Below, piece by piece: positions 28,855 through 37,850 of a stretch of DNA of 64,000 bases. The number at the start of each line of letters is the position of its first letter. The first letter of the stretch is position 1. The notes under the pieces were generated by a model. It worked only from the letters and a program-made list of their open reading frames with translations. It ran no database searches and was not told the DNA's origin. The position numbers were made by a program, and so were the translations under genes. Source of the stretch: Schlesneria paludicola DSM 18645. GTDB lineage: Bacteria > Planctomycetota > Planctomycetia > Planctomycetales > Planctomycetaceae. The stretch covers positions 58,025 through 122,024 of the forward strand of contig CAMAYU010000002.1 in NCBI GenBank assembly GCA_945862235.1, given 5' to 3'.

Positions 28855-30141
28855 ATGCGCAATATTTTGTCGGTCATTCTCGGGGGCGGCAAGGGAACTC
28901 GCCTGTACCCGCTCACTCAGCACCGATCGAAACCGGCAGTACCGCTGGCGGGCAAATACCGCATTATCGACATCCCAATTTCGAACTGCCTCAACAGCGG
29001 GATGAACCGCATCTATTTGTTGACGCAGTTCAATTCGGTCAGCCTGCATCGTCACATCCGTCAGACGTACCGTTTCGATCGGTTTGAGGGTGGGTTCGTC
29101 GAAATCCTCGCCGCGCAGCAGACGATGGAGGGCGAGCACTGGTATCAGGGGACCGCCGATGCGGTTCGCAAAAACTTGGCGCACCTGCAACAGAAGGACG
29201 TGGACTATGTCATGATTCTGTCGGGCGATCAGCTTTACCGCATGGACTATCGGGACATGCTGGCGACGCACCAGAAGTCGGGAGCGGATGTCACGATTGC
29301 CGCGCTGCCGGTCACGCGTGAAGCGGCTCGCGGGTTCGGCATCATGCGTGTGAATGACGAAGGGCGAGTCGAAGGTTTCCTCGAAAAACCTAAAAGCGAC
29401 GCGGAGATCGATCGCCTTGTAAAAACCGATCCGAAATGGATTGATGCGCAGGGAATCAAGAGCCACGGGCGAGACTGCCTCGCCAGCATGGGCATCTATC
29501 TTTTCAACCGCGACACGCTCGTGGATCTGTTGACGCACTCGGACTACCAAGACTTCGGCAAGGAGGTCTTTCCAATGTCGATTCGGACTCACAAAGTCCA
29601 TGCTCACCTGTTCGACGGCTATTGGGAGGACATCGGAACGATCCGCTCGTTCTACGAGGCCAACCTCGATCTGACGTTGCCGAACGCGCCGTTCACGCTC
29701 GAAAACCAGCAGGCTCCGATTTACACGCACGCTCGATTTCTCCCCCCCACGCGGTGCGATGGCGTGCGCATTTCGAGAAGTCTGATCGCGGATGGCTGCG
29801 TGATTGGTGAAGGCTCGGTCATCGAGAACTCGGTCATCGGACTGAGGTGCAAGATTGGACGGAACGTCACGATCGTGAACTCCATCTTGATGGGAGCGGA
29901 CACCTATCAGGCCGACTCTGAAATCGCTGACGACCGCGCGGCGGGACTGCCCACGATTGGAGTCGGGGACTACAGCTACCTCGACGGTGTAATTGTCGAT
30001 AAGAACTGCCGCATCGGACAGGGCGTTCATATCCAAGCCACTCCGGAGTTGAAGGCGATGGCGGATTCACCCGTCGCGGTGGAAGACGGAATCATCGTCG
30101 TTCCCAAGCAGACCACTCTGCCCGATGGCTGGCGGATGTAG
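28855..30141 (+). CDS. glgC: glucose-1-phosphate adenylyltransferase
   Basis: 428 residues. It makes ADP-glucose for glycogen synthesis. Nucleotidyltransferase motif SVILGGGKGTRLYPLTQHRS, IDIPISNCLNSG, catalytic SGDQLYRMDY, sugar site VEGFLEKPKSD, YWEDIGTIRSFYEANL, and a C-terminal left-handed helix region (VIENSVIGLRCKIGRNVTI). GGAAGGGG about 8 nt before the ATG. Ends in TAG. No other glg gene is adjacent. Confidence 0.96.
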   Translation: MRNILSVILGGGKGTRLYPLTQHRSKPAVPLAGKYRIIDIPISNCLNSGMNRIYLLTQFNSVSLHRHIRQTYRFDRFEGGFVEILAAQQTMEGEHWYQGTADAVRKNLAHLQQKDVDYVMILSGDQLYRMDYRDMLATHQKSGADVTIAALPVTREAARGFGIMRVNDEGRVEGFLEKPKSDAEIDRLVKTDPKWIDAQGIKSHGRDCLASMGIYLFNRDTLVDLLTHSDYQDFGKEVFPMSIRTHKVHAHLFDGYWEDIGTIRSFYEANLDLTLPNAPFTLENQQAPIYTHARFLPPTRCDGVRISRSLIADGCVIGEGSVIENSVIGLRCKIGRNVTIVNSILMGADTYQADSEIADDRAAGLPTIGVGDYSYLDGVIVDKNCRIGQGVHIQATPELKAMADSPVAVEDGIIVVPKQTTLPDGWRM

Positions 30142-30195
30142 TTGCGCCTCCCGCTCGCTCCCCATTTGAAACAACCGCGCCAGAGTCTTGTTCTC

Positions 30196-30804
30196 ATGAG
30201 TTTTCTGCCCCCAATTGTCTTGAGCAGTCGCAACAAGAAGAAGATCGGTGAGATCGCCGAGTTGATGGCTCCGCATGGGGTCGAGCTGATCGGAGTCGAG
30301 TCATTCCCGCATGTGCCAGAGGTCGATGAGGACGGTGATTCGTTTGCAGCCAACGCCGCTAAAAAGGCGACGGAAGTTGCCAAGAGTCTCGGCGCGTGGG
30401 TCATTGCCGAGGACAGCGGCCTGTGCGTCGATGCCCTCGGCGGCGCTCCCGGCATCTATTCCGCACGCTATGCCGGAGAACAAGGGGCCGATGCTGCCAA
30501 CAACCAAAAACTGTTGAGTGAGTTGGCGAACGTCCCCACTGAAAAACGAACGGCTTACTACGTCTGCTATGCGGTACTCAGTGACCCGACCGGTGTGATT
30601 CGGCTCGAAGCCGAAGGTCGTTGTGGGGGACGAATCCTCACGGACTATCACGGCTCCAATGGCTTCGGCTACGACCCGCTGTTTCTCGTTCCCGAGTACC
30701 ATCAAACCTTCGGGCAGCTCAACGCCGCCGTCAAGCGGCACATCAGCCATCGCGCGAAAGCATTCGAGCGCCTGATCCCTCGCATCGTGAGTCTATTCGG
30801 TTGA
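30196..30804 (+). CDS. rdgB: RdgB/HAM1-type non-canonical purine NTP pyrophosphatase
   Basis: 202 residues. It hydrolyses ITP, dITP and XTP to the monophosphates, keeping them out of nucleic acids. Diagnostic motifs: VLSSRNKKKIGEI, EDGDSFAANAAKKA, IAEDSGLCVDALGGAPGIYS and SNGFGYDPLF. The ATG at 30196 gives the usual family length; the 18 codons upstream are not conserved in kind. It follows glgC by 54 bp on the same strand. Confidence 0.95.
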   Translation: MSFLPPIVLSSRNKKKIGEIAELMAPHGVELIGVESFPHVPEVDEDGDSFAANAAKKATEVAKSLGAWVIAEDSGLCVDALGGAPGIYSARYAGEQGADAANNQKLLSELANVPTEKRTAYYVCYAVLSDPTGVIRLEAEGRCGGRILTDYHGSNGFGYDPLFLVPEYHQTFGQLNAAVKRHISHRAKAFERLIPRIVSLFG

Positions 30805-30868
30805 GTAGGGCGGGCACTCCTGCCCGTCTTCGTCCGCAAAATCGTGACGGGCCAGAGTGCCCTTCCCA
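30805..30868. repeat. palindrome, family F (TAGGGCGGGCACTC)
   Basis: TAGGGCGGGCACTCCTGCCC and GACGGGCCAGAGTGCCCTTC form imperfect arms between rdgB and the VWA gene. Related to 24572-24641. Confidence 0.85.
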
Positions 30869-30901
30869 CTGGATCAACAGACGAGCAAGGCATGTGGCAC
30901 G

Positions 30902-33340
30902 ATGCTTCGACTGCAACAATTTCTGGCTTGGTATCTCGGGCTGAAGGCTCCCGTTGCCGGTGAGGGAACTGCGTGGCGTTTGGATTGGCGAGTCCCCGGC
31001 CCCGCGTGGCTGATCGCAGTCGGTTTTGTCGGATTGCTGGTTCTCGTGGTGTGGGTCTATCTGCGTGAAGGCACGAGCTTGCGCGGGCACCAACGTGGCC
31101 TGTTGGTCGTGCTGAGATTGGCCGTCTTCGCCCTCGTCGTAGCGATGCTGACGGAACTCAGCTTGACCGTCGAGCGAACGGGGTTGCCGAGCATCGCGGT
31201 CATGATCGACAACTCGGCAAGCATGTCGTTGCGAGACCAATACCCGTCCGGCTCGCAATCGGCTCGGATGGCGAGTGGTCTCGCGCAGACACCGGGCCGC
31301 GATGGACATCGCCTCGCGCTGGCTCAAGAAGTTCTGACTCGCAACGGCGGACAGTTTTTGACGGAGCTGGAACGTGAGCATCAAGTGAGGCTCTATCGGT
31401 TCGCTGACACCGCGTCGCCGTTGGAGGCCACCGATCACGGTGAACAGTCTTCTTCAGCGGTGTGGCCCGCCAAAGCGGAACCGCCGTTCGAGTCCATTCT
31501 CGAGTCCATTCTCGCGCTGCGGGCTGATGGCGATCAGACACGCCCCGCTCCCGCAGTGAAAAAGGTTTTGAATGACCTCCGCGGGACGCCGCCTGCCGCG
31601 CTGATTCTCTTCACCGATGGCGTCGCCAGCGTCTCCGATGCCGACAAGCTCTCGACGATCGCCGAGGCCGTGCGCCGCAAGGGGATTCAACTTCACGTTG
31701 TTGGCTTGGGAAGCGACGACGCGGCGAAGGACGTGCAACTGTTCGACACGCTCGTCGATGAAGTCGCGTTTGTCGGCGATCCCATGCTGTTCGCGGCGAA
31801 AGTGAAGAGCTTCGGTTACGCCGGTCGCAAGCTGATGCTGAGACTTCGCCAGGAAGGGAACTCAACGCCGCTGACCTCGCAAGAAATCACGGCTCCCGCC
31901 GACGGGCAGACTGCCAAGGTCGAGCTGTCGTACTCATCGCCCACGGCGGGTGAATTCGACTTCGCGCTGGAAGTCGTCCCGCTGAGTGATGAAACCAACA
32001 AACTGAACAACCTCGAAACGCGACACGTCAGCGTGCGCGAAGAAAAGATTCGCGTGCTGCTCGCGGACGGACTTCCTCGCTACGAGTTCCGTTACTTGAA
32101 GCAATTGCTCGAACGAGACAAGTCGATCGAATTGAGCACGCTGCTTCAGGATGCTGATCTCGAATACGCTCAGGAGGACCGAACGGCCATTCAGCACTTC
32201 CCGGTCAAACGCGAAGACCTCGCGCGGTTCGACGTGCTGATCTTTGGAGATGTCTCCCCGACGCTGCTCGGTCCGGCCGTGATGGAAAGCGTGCGCGACT
32301 TCGTACGTGAGAAAGGAGGCAGCGTGGTTTTCATCGCGGGGCCGCAATCGAACCCACTCGCGTTTGGAGGGACACCACTGGAGCTGTTGCTGCCGTTCGC
32401 TGTCGCCGACGTGAAGCCGCCCGCCACCGAGGTCGCCACGTCCGACAGCTTTCATCCGGTGCTGACAATCGAAGGCCAGAAGGGGAACAGCCTGTTTCGA
32501 CTCGGTGACACGGAAGCCGACAGTCTGCGAATTTGGAATGGGCTACCCAATCTCTTTTGGTTGGTCGAGAGTCCGAAGCTCAAGCCCGGCGTCCGGGTGT
32601 TCGCCGAACACCCGCTCAAGTCGGGGACGAGTGGTCGCCTGCCGGTGATCTCGATGCAGCAAGTCGGTGGCGGCAAAGTGCTGTTCCACGCGACCGACGA
32701 AACGTGGCGTTGGCGATTCCGCACGGGTGACCTGCACTACGGTCGTTACTGGATTCAGGCCGTTCGTTATCTCAGTCGCGGCCGATTGATTGGCAAGGAT
32801 CGCACGGCCGAACTGAGCGTTGATCAACTGGTCTATCAGCGCGGGCAACCGGTCACGGTGCGAGTACGCTTTGTCGATGAGAAGTTTCTCCCGACGGACC
32901 CGAGCGGAGTGACCGTGGTGCTCGACAGCAAAGGCGAGGGCCGTCAGTCAGTCAAGCTGACTCGACTGCGCGAAGCTCCAACGATGTTTGAAGCTCAGCT
33001 TCCGCGACTGGCCGAGGGAACGTACCACGCCTCGATCACTCAGCCTGCCTTCAAAGAGGCACCACCAGCGACCGACTTCCGGGTCGAGGCACCTCAGCGC
33101 GAACTGCAACGGCGCGGCATGGACAAGTCCGACTTACAGCTCGCCACGAAACAGTCTCACGGCCGCTTCTACACGCTGGAGGACGTCGATCAACTCCCCT
33201 CAGAAATCCCGCGCGGCATTCCCGTCCCGCTGCAAACCGAAGACCCGATCCCGCTTTGGAACCGCTGGGAAGTGTTGTGGCTGCTGGTCTCGTTGCTCAC
33301 CGGCGAATGGCTGCTGCGCAAACGTTGGAGACTGACTTGA
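30902..33340 (+). CDS. von Willebrand A-domain membrane protein
   Basis: 812 residues. Two transmembrane helices near the N-terminus (35-53, 67-85) precede a VWA domain starting SIAVMIDNSASMSL; the metal-site motif DxSxS appears as D103-N-S-A-S. The middle holds a glutamine-amidotransferase-like region (LLADGLPRYEFRYLKQLLER, VLIFGDVSPTLL, VFIAGPQSNPLAFGG). A Trp-rich hydrophobic segment lies at the C-terminus (WEVLWLLVSLLTGEWLL). This resembles the large BatA-like/DUF1355-type membrane proteins of planctomycetes that sit near MoxR genes, but no MoxR or DUF58 gene is adjacent. Function unknown. Confidence 0.8.
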   Translation: MLRLQQFLAWYLGLKAPVAGEGTAWRLDWRVPGPAWLIAVGFVGLLVLVVWVYLREGTSLRGHQRGLLVVLRLAVFALVVAMLTELSLTVERTGLPSIAVMIDNSASMSLRDQYPSGSQSARMASGLAQTPGRDGHRLALAQEVLTRNGGQFLTELEREHQVRLYRFADTASPLEATDHGEQSSSAVWPAKAEPPFESILESILALRADGDQTRPAPAVKKVLNDLRGTPPAALILFTDGVASVSDADKLSTIAEAVRRKGIQLHVVGLGSDDAAKDVQLFDTLVDEVAFVGDPMLFAAKVKSFGYAGRKLMLRLRQEGNSTPLTSQEITAPADGQTAKVELSYSSPTAGEFDFALEVVPLSDETNKLNNLETRHVSVREEKIRVLLADGLPRYEFRYLKQLLERDKSIELSTLLQDADLEYAQEDRTAIQHFPVKREDLARFDVLIFGDVSPTLLGPAVMESVRDFVREKGGSVVFIAGPQSNPLAFGGTPLELLLPFAVADVKPPATEVATSDSFHPVLTIEGQKGNSLFRLGDTEADSLRIWNGLPNLFWLVESPKLKPGVRVFAEHPLKSGTSGRLPVISMQQVGGGKVLFHATDETWRWRFRTGDLHYGRYWIQAVRYLSRGRLIGKDRTAELSVDQLVYQRGQPVTVRVRFVDEKFLPTDPSGVTVVLDSKGEGRQSVKLTRLREAPTMFEAQLPRLAEGTYHASITQPAFKEAPPATDFRVEAPQRELQRRGMDKSDLQLATKQSHGRFYTLEDVDQLPSEIPRGIPVPLQTEDPIPLWNRWEVLWLLVSLLTGEWLLRKRWRLT

Positions 33341-33361
33341 GTGAACGGCCGGGACTCGCCG

Positions 33362-34594
33362 TCATTCGTCATCCAACTCCACCGACACCACCTCGCTGAC
33401 GACACTGCCTTGCGCGAGCAGCGTCGAGATGCGGTCGCCTTGGCGAAGTTGGCCCGCGTTCCTGACGAGGTCTCCGCCTGCGAGCGTCTTCGTCAGCGAG
33501 TAGCCTCGCTCCAACACCGCCAACGGACTGAGGGCACTCAGCGACGCCGCGAGCGTCTCCAACTTTTGGCGGGAAGTGGTGATGGATTGCTTCACGCCGC
33601 GCTTCATTCGCGCGTCGAGTTCATCCAGTTTGAGCGACAGATCGCGAACACGATCGAGTGGTCGGGCGAAGCAACGACGATTGGCAATCGCGTCGAGTCT
33701 CAAGCGGGCCTGCTGCGCCTGCCGCTTCAGGGACGACTTGAGTCGTTGGTGAAGTTGCTTCAATTCCGCGCGGACTTCGCTTTCGAGTGGCACCACCAGC
33801 TCACCCGCTTCGCTCGGCGTGAGTGCTCGTTTGTCGGCAACCAAGTCCGCGATAGTCACATCTATTTCGTGCCCAACAGCACTGATGACCGGAATCTTGC
33901 AGGCGTGAATCGCCCGCGCGACGACCTCTTCGTTGAAGGCCCACAAATCTTCGAGGCTTCCCCCACCGCGACCGCAAATGCAGACATCGACCTCGGGGAT
34001 CAGGTGGACTTTCCGCAGCGCGGCCGCGATCTGCGGAGCGGCCTGCGGTCCCTGCACGACCACCGGAACGATGACGATGTTCGCCTTGGGCCAGCGCCGC
34101 GTGATGACCTGCGTCATGTCTTGCACTGCGGCACCAGTGGGACTCGTGATGAGTGCGATGCGGCGCGGGAACCGTGGCAGTGCGCGCTTGCGGGCGGGAT
34201 CAAACAGACCTTCCTGTGCGAGTTTCTGCTGAAGCTGCCGGAAGGCCAGTTCGAGTGGTCCGATCCCCTTGGGTTGAAGCTGATCGACCACGATCTGATA
34301 GACGCCGCGCGCCTCGTAAACCTCGATCCGTCCGGCGGCGATCACCTGCAATCCGTCTTTCAAATCGAACCGCAATCGCTGCGCAGTGCCGCGCCACATC
34401 ACCGCCTTCAACTGTGCCGAGTCATCCTTCAGCGTGAAGTAGCAGTGGCCGGAACCGGCTCGCGTGAAGTTCGAGATCTCACCGCTGACCCAGACGTGCG
34501 GAAACGAGGCCTCGACAACTTCCTTCAGAACGAAGGTCAACGCGCTGACGGTCAGCACGGGAACGGTTTCGGTGTTGGCGGCGGTTAAGTTCAC
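33362..34594 (-). CDS. xseA: exodeoxyribonuclease VII large subunit
   Basis: 410 residues. N-terminal OB fold (HVWVSGEISNFTRAGSGHCY, FTLKDDSAQLKAVMW), then the catalytic core ALITSPTGAAVQDM, CICGRGGGSLEDLWAFNEE and ISAVGHEIDVTIADLVADKR, then a coiled coil and ERGYSLTKT at the C-terminus. It degrades single-stranded DNA with the small subunit XseB. No xseB-like frame lies next to it. Confidence 0.95.
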   Translation of the reverse strand: MNLTAANTETVPVLTVSALTFVLKEVVEASFPHVWVSGEISNFTRAGSGHCYFTLKDDSAQLKAVMWRGTAQRLRFDLKDGLQVIAAGRIEVYEARGVYQIVVDQLQPKGIGPLELAFRQLQQKLAQEGLFDPARKRALPRFPRRIALITSPTGAAVQDMTQVITRRWPKANIVIVPVVVQGPQAAPQIAAALRKVHLIPEVDVCICGRGGGSLEDLWAFNEEVVARAIHACKIPVISAVGHEIDVTIADLVADKRALTPSEAGELVVPLESEVRAELKQLHQRLKSSLKRQAQQARLRLDAIANRRCFARPLDRVRDLSLKLDELDARMKRGVKQSITTSRQKLETLAASLSALSPLAVLERGYSLTKTLAGGDLVRNAGQLRQGDRISTLLAQGSVVSEVVSVELDDE

Positions 34595-34741
34595 GAGGCA
34601 AGGGTTCCGAGTTGGTGGCTGTCAGGACAGACATTGTCGTCTTTCGCTCCGCGAAAGAACGTCGCGGTGCGAAAGGCGACTGATACGCCGGTCCGAACTG
34701 TTCTTAGAGGGCATTTCAAAACCGGTTTGTGCCTCGAAAAA

Positions 34742-34809
34742 CTAGCCCGACGCGCAAGCGAGGGCTGGGCATTCGATGATGGTGAAGCCCTCGCTTGCGC
34801 GTCGGGCTT
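34742..34809. repeat. palindrome, family G (CTAGCCCGACGCGCAAGCGA)
   Basis: Left arm CTAGCCCGACGCGCAAGCGA then GGGCT, right arm its exact complement, loop GGGCATTCGATGATGGTGA. Weaker outer arms (AGAGGGCATTTCAAA with GAAATGCCCTT) extend it to about 34706-34827. Nearly identical to 55272-55342 including the loop. Confidence 0.93.
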
Positions 34810-34854
34810 GTTCGGAAATGCCCTTGAATCGTTTTGTCGAGCAGTGGGCCGCAC

Positions 34855-35646
34855 TCAGACGCCCGGCAGCAGCTCTCTCAGATACTTCACGGCGCGGGCG
34901 ACATCGCCGGGCCGGTCGTCTCCCTGAGTTCGCACGGCCGTCACCCAGCCGCGGTAGTCCATTTCACAGAGTAAGGCGAAGACCTCTGGCCAGTCGATCG
35001 TGCCGTGTCCGACAGCAGCCTCTTGGCTACCACCGCTGAAATCGCGGAGGCCATCGCGCAGTTGAACATGCGACACCACCGCGTGCAGTTTGCGAAGTGC
35101 CTCGGTGGACGAGCGGCCGGTCATGGCGAAGTGAGCCGGATCGAAGTCGATGCCGAGCGGACCGGACTTGATTTCATCGACGAGCGCCGTGAGTTCTTCC
35201 GCCGAGTCATCCGTCGGCGTGATGCACAGCACCGTTCCGACGTGATTCCCGTGGCGGGCCAGGTCCGTGAGGATTTCCACGAGCAGTTGCCGCTCTTTCG
35301 ATTCGCGGTCTGTTGGAATGCGACCGACGCGACAGCAGAGCGTTGGGGCCTTGATCGCGTACGCAAACGTCATCGCGTCGCGCAGTGCCGTGACTCGGCG
35401 TTCGAGTTCTCGACCGTCGGTCAGCGGGTGTGTCAGCGGAAAAACGGCACCCGCCACGAGCAGGTTGAGTTCTCCCATCCGATGCAGGAATTGCCTCCGT
35501 CCCGACTCGGTCAATCCCGACGAAGTGACTTCGCTACCGAGATCGAACTGCACACCTTGCACATGCAGTTCGGAAGCCGTTTGCAGCGAAGCGGGAAGCG
35601 ATTGACGAAAACACCGTGTGGCCACGGCCAAGCGAAACTGAGGCAT
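34855..35646 (-). CDS. sugar phosphate isomerase/epimerase-like TIM-barrel protein
   Basis: 263 residues, AP-endonuclease-2/xylose-isomerase-like barrel. N-terminal FRLAVATRCFRQSLPASLQT, a HVQGVQFDLGSE strand, PLGIDFDPAHFAMTGRSSTE and VSHVQLRDGLRD with GTIDWPEVFALLCEMDYRGW are typical of the family. The D of IDFDPAH and the H of SHVQLRD are probable metal ligands. Substrate not determinable. The ATG at 35646 is favoured by the barrel start. Confidence 0.85.
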   Translation of the reverse strand: MPQFRLAVATRCFRQSLPASLQTASELHVQGVQFDLGSEVTSSGLTESGRRQFLHRMGELNLLVAGAVFPLTHPLTDGRELERRVTALRDAMTFAYAIKAPTLCCRVGRIPTDRESKERQLLVEILTDLARHGNHVGTVLCITPTDDSAEELTALVDEIKSGPLGIDFDPAHFAMTGRSSTEALRKLHAVVSHVQLRDGLRDFSGGSQEAAVGHGTIDWPEVFALLCEMDYRGWVTAVRTQGDDRPGDVARAVKYLRELLPGV

Positions 35647-35768
35647 GATGCGGGAGCGGTCTCTGAAAAGTGAAAGCGAGAATTCGTGGCGATTCAGCAC
35701 GCGACGCCCCCTTTACTATCAGCCGCGTCACGGCACTGCCAGCCCTGCCCGATGCCTCGGCGTTCACT

Positions 35769-36784
35769 TCAGCGTTCCGTCTTCGCCAATGGCCGCGCAA
35801 TGGTTCTCGCCAATCCGCCATCAGTGGTGGTGAGCTTCGTCGGGGCGTTCCATTTCTTCGGTTTGGCTCGACCACCCTGCTCGACTGTGAAGAAGTCGAT
35901 CTGAACTTCCGTGCCGCGGCCGTCGCCGTTGTGGTCGAGGAGCGGGGGTTCGGTCGCGAGGAATTCTCGGTCGAGGTACGACTGCGCGAGGTTGCGTACA
36001 ACCGTCACGTAAAAATCGAACAGGGTCAGAACGCCATCCCCATCAACATCGAAGTCCTTTGCCGCTGGAGGCGCGAAGAGGATGCGAGCGAGTTCGTGGG
36101 GAAACTCGGTCTCGTTCGTTTCCCAATCGGTTTCGGTGGCCTTCATGACGACTCGGCCCTTCGCCGACAGTGGCTTGATGTAATAGCCACTGGTCGGCGT
36201 GGTGATAACGAAGACTTGCTGAGCGGCTGTGATCCCGGTGAACAACTTGGCGAAGTCGAGCTGATGGATGTCCGGGCCGGGCAGATTCAGCCACGAGTGT
36301 TTGCCATCGTAACGGCTGTGTCCGACGACGATGAGCCAGAGGGCGTCGTCCGGACGAAGCTGTTCCCGCAGCTTCGTGACCGTCTGTTCAAGCTCCTCGC
36401 GCGTCGATCGCGGTGCGGATTTGAATGGTTCGATGTCCGAGTCTTGCGGATCGTCGCCGAACAAAAGGTGAACGTTCTCCTCCGCAAAGCCCAACTGTTT
36501 GGCAAGACCCTCGTGCAGTTTGGTCGTGGTCTCCACGAACAGCTTGCGATGCGCCGTGCCTCCGCTCAGCCCGCAAACGATCAAGGCGCGTCGATGCCGA
36601 CCAAGTTGGTGGCCGTTGGGTTGCTTGCGGCGAGGTTGCTCTCGACGGAATCGCCAATTGCAGCGGCTGACTTTTGGCCGCTGGCGACAGGCTGCGGAGC
36701 GTTGACCGCTGGCAAGTCGTCCGCGTCCACAGGCCATGCGATGAGCATCAACAAACAAGTGGACCAGAGAAGTGTGCGTTTCAT
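35769..36784 (-). pseudogene. exported caspase-fold/C13-like protein with EF-hands, frameshifted
   Basis: The N-terminus MKRTLLWSTCLLMLIAWPVD (start 36784) is a signal peptide whose frame ends at a TGA at 36581-36583. The body continues in the -1 frame from about 36590: RALIVCGLSGGTAHRKLFVE, DALWLIVVGHSRYDGKHSW, QVFVITTPTSGYYIKPLS. Restoring one base joins them. The body resembles legumain/caspase-like peptidases of planctomycetes: the His is present (VVGHS) but no Cys lies at the expected strand end (VITTPTSG). Calcium-loop motifs DFDVDGDGVLTLFDF and DHNGDGRGTE follow. Either a recent pseudogene or a sequence error; the family assignment is tentative. Confidence 0.7.
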
Positions 36785-36827
36785 GGGGCATCTCAGTGCG
36801 TTCGCCAACGTCAGCAGAAAAAACAGC

Positions 36828-36897
36828 CGTAGGATGGACGCCTTGTTCGTCCGAATCGCCACAACTTGTGACGGACGAACGGGGCGTCCATCCTACG
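36828..36897. repeat. palindrome (CGTAGGATGGACGCCTTGTT)
   Basis: CGTAGGATGGACGCCTTGTT then CGTCCG pairs with CGGACGAACGGGGCGTCCAT then CCTACG around a loop of about 20 bp. Confidence 0.9.
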
Positions 36898-36975
36898 ATT
36901 AGGGAGGCAATCGCTTGCCGCGAGCCAAGGCGATTCCAATGACGGCCGGTCGCGCCTGAGCTACAGAACATGTCG

Positions 36976-37813
36976 TCATTTTTCGGGCAGTCGTTCGACT
37001 ACAACACTTTCCGCGTAATGCGGTCGATCGGGGCCAGTAGACTTCGGACCGGCAGTCCACACTTGCTTACTGTCGAGCTGCCGTTTCAGGCCATGGTCCG
37101 TGAATGAGGCGGCCGCGTAATACTAGGCGTAACCATTGGTCCCTTTCTAAGCCTCCACGGCCAAGACCAATTCGGGGTCGGTCCCTTAGCGGAAGAGGAA
37201 CAGCGAGCCACACGAAACGGCATTCGGCTGTTCGCCTTCAAATTGATGAACGGGCTTCGCGACGAGACGCAGCTCCCAACGCCCTTCTTTCTCATCAATG
37301 CTGTTGGCACTGAACCGGCGGGCGATGTCGCGAACTTGTCGCTGCCGAACAGCAGGATTTGCATTGACCGGCGGAGCGTTCGGAACGGCCTTCCAATCCA
37401 AGTCCACTCGCTTCGGTTGCCAAGGTCGTTTGCCGCGCCAGTGGGACTGCGACGGTTCGCTACCCAGCGAATGCAATTCATGCACGACCATGCGGCGATC
37501 CGCCTCCAACGCGAAGGCGAACGTGGTACCAATCACCGCCGGACGCTGGTCGGCATCCACCCACAAGTACACGGCACCGATGTCGTCGCCGCGCACCGGC
37601 TGACTGTGGCGAAACACCGCCATGCGGCAGCATGGTGAACGGTTTGTCTGCCTTGTCCTGCGAATGGAAGACATAGTCCTGAGCGTGTTTGAGGCTGACC
37701 TTCAACCACGCCTGAACCAACTCCGATTCCTCAGCAGCGATTTCCGCGATGGGCAGCAGCGAGAAACACACGCTTAACAGCACGAGCGGCAGAGATGAAA
37801 GAACGTTGCTTAT
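36976..37813 (-). pseudogene. exported planctomycete protein, decayed
   Basis: Reading on the minus strand: a signal-like segment SNVLSSLPLVLLSVCFSLL begins at 37813, where the start codon is ATA (AGAGGA sits just upstream, so it was probably ATG). The frame shifts by one base near 37622 and goes on as VRGDDIGAVYLWVDADQRPA to SCGSLFLFR, then TAA (37186-37188), GTDPELVLAVEA, TAG (37147-37149), KGTNGYA, TAG (37123-37125), YYAAASFTDHGLKRQLDSKQ, and a natural end ESVVVERLPEK at 36976. Recognisable protein sequence persists on both sides of every lesion. Function of the parent protein unknown. It follows the blaR1-like pseudogene by 37 bp. Confidence 0.85.
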
Positions 37814-37850
37814 CGAGTCCTCTTGTCTTGTTTGATCGTGCAATCCACCG

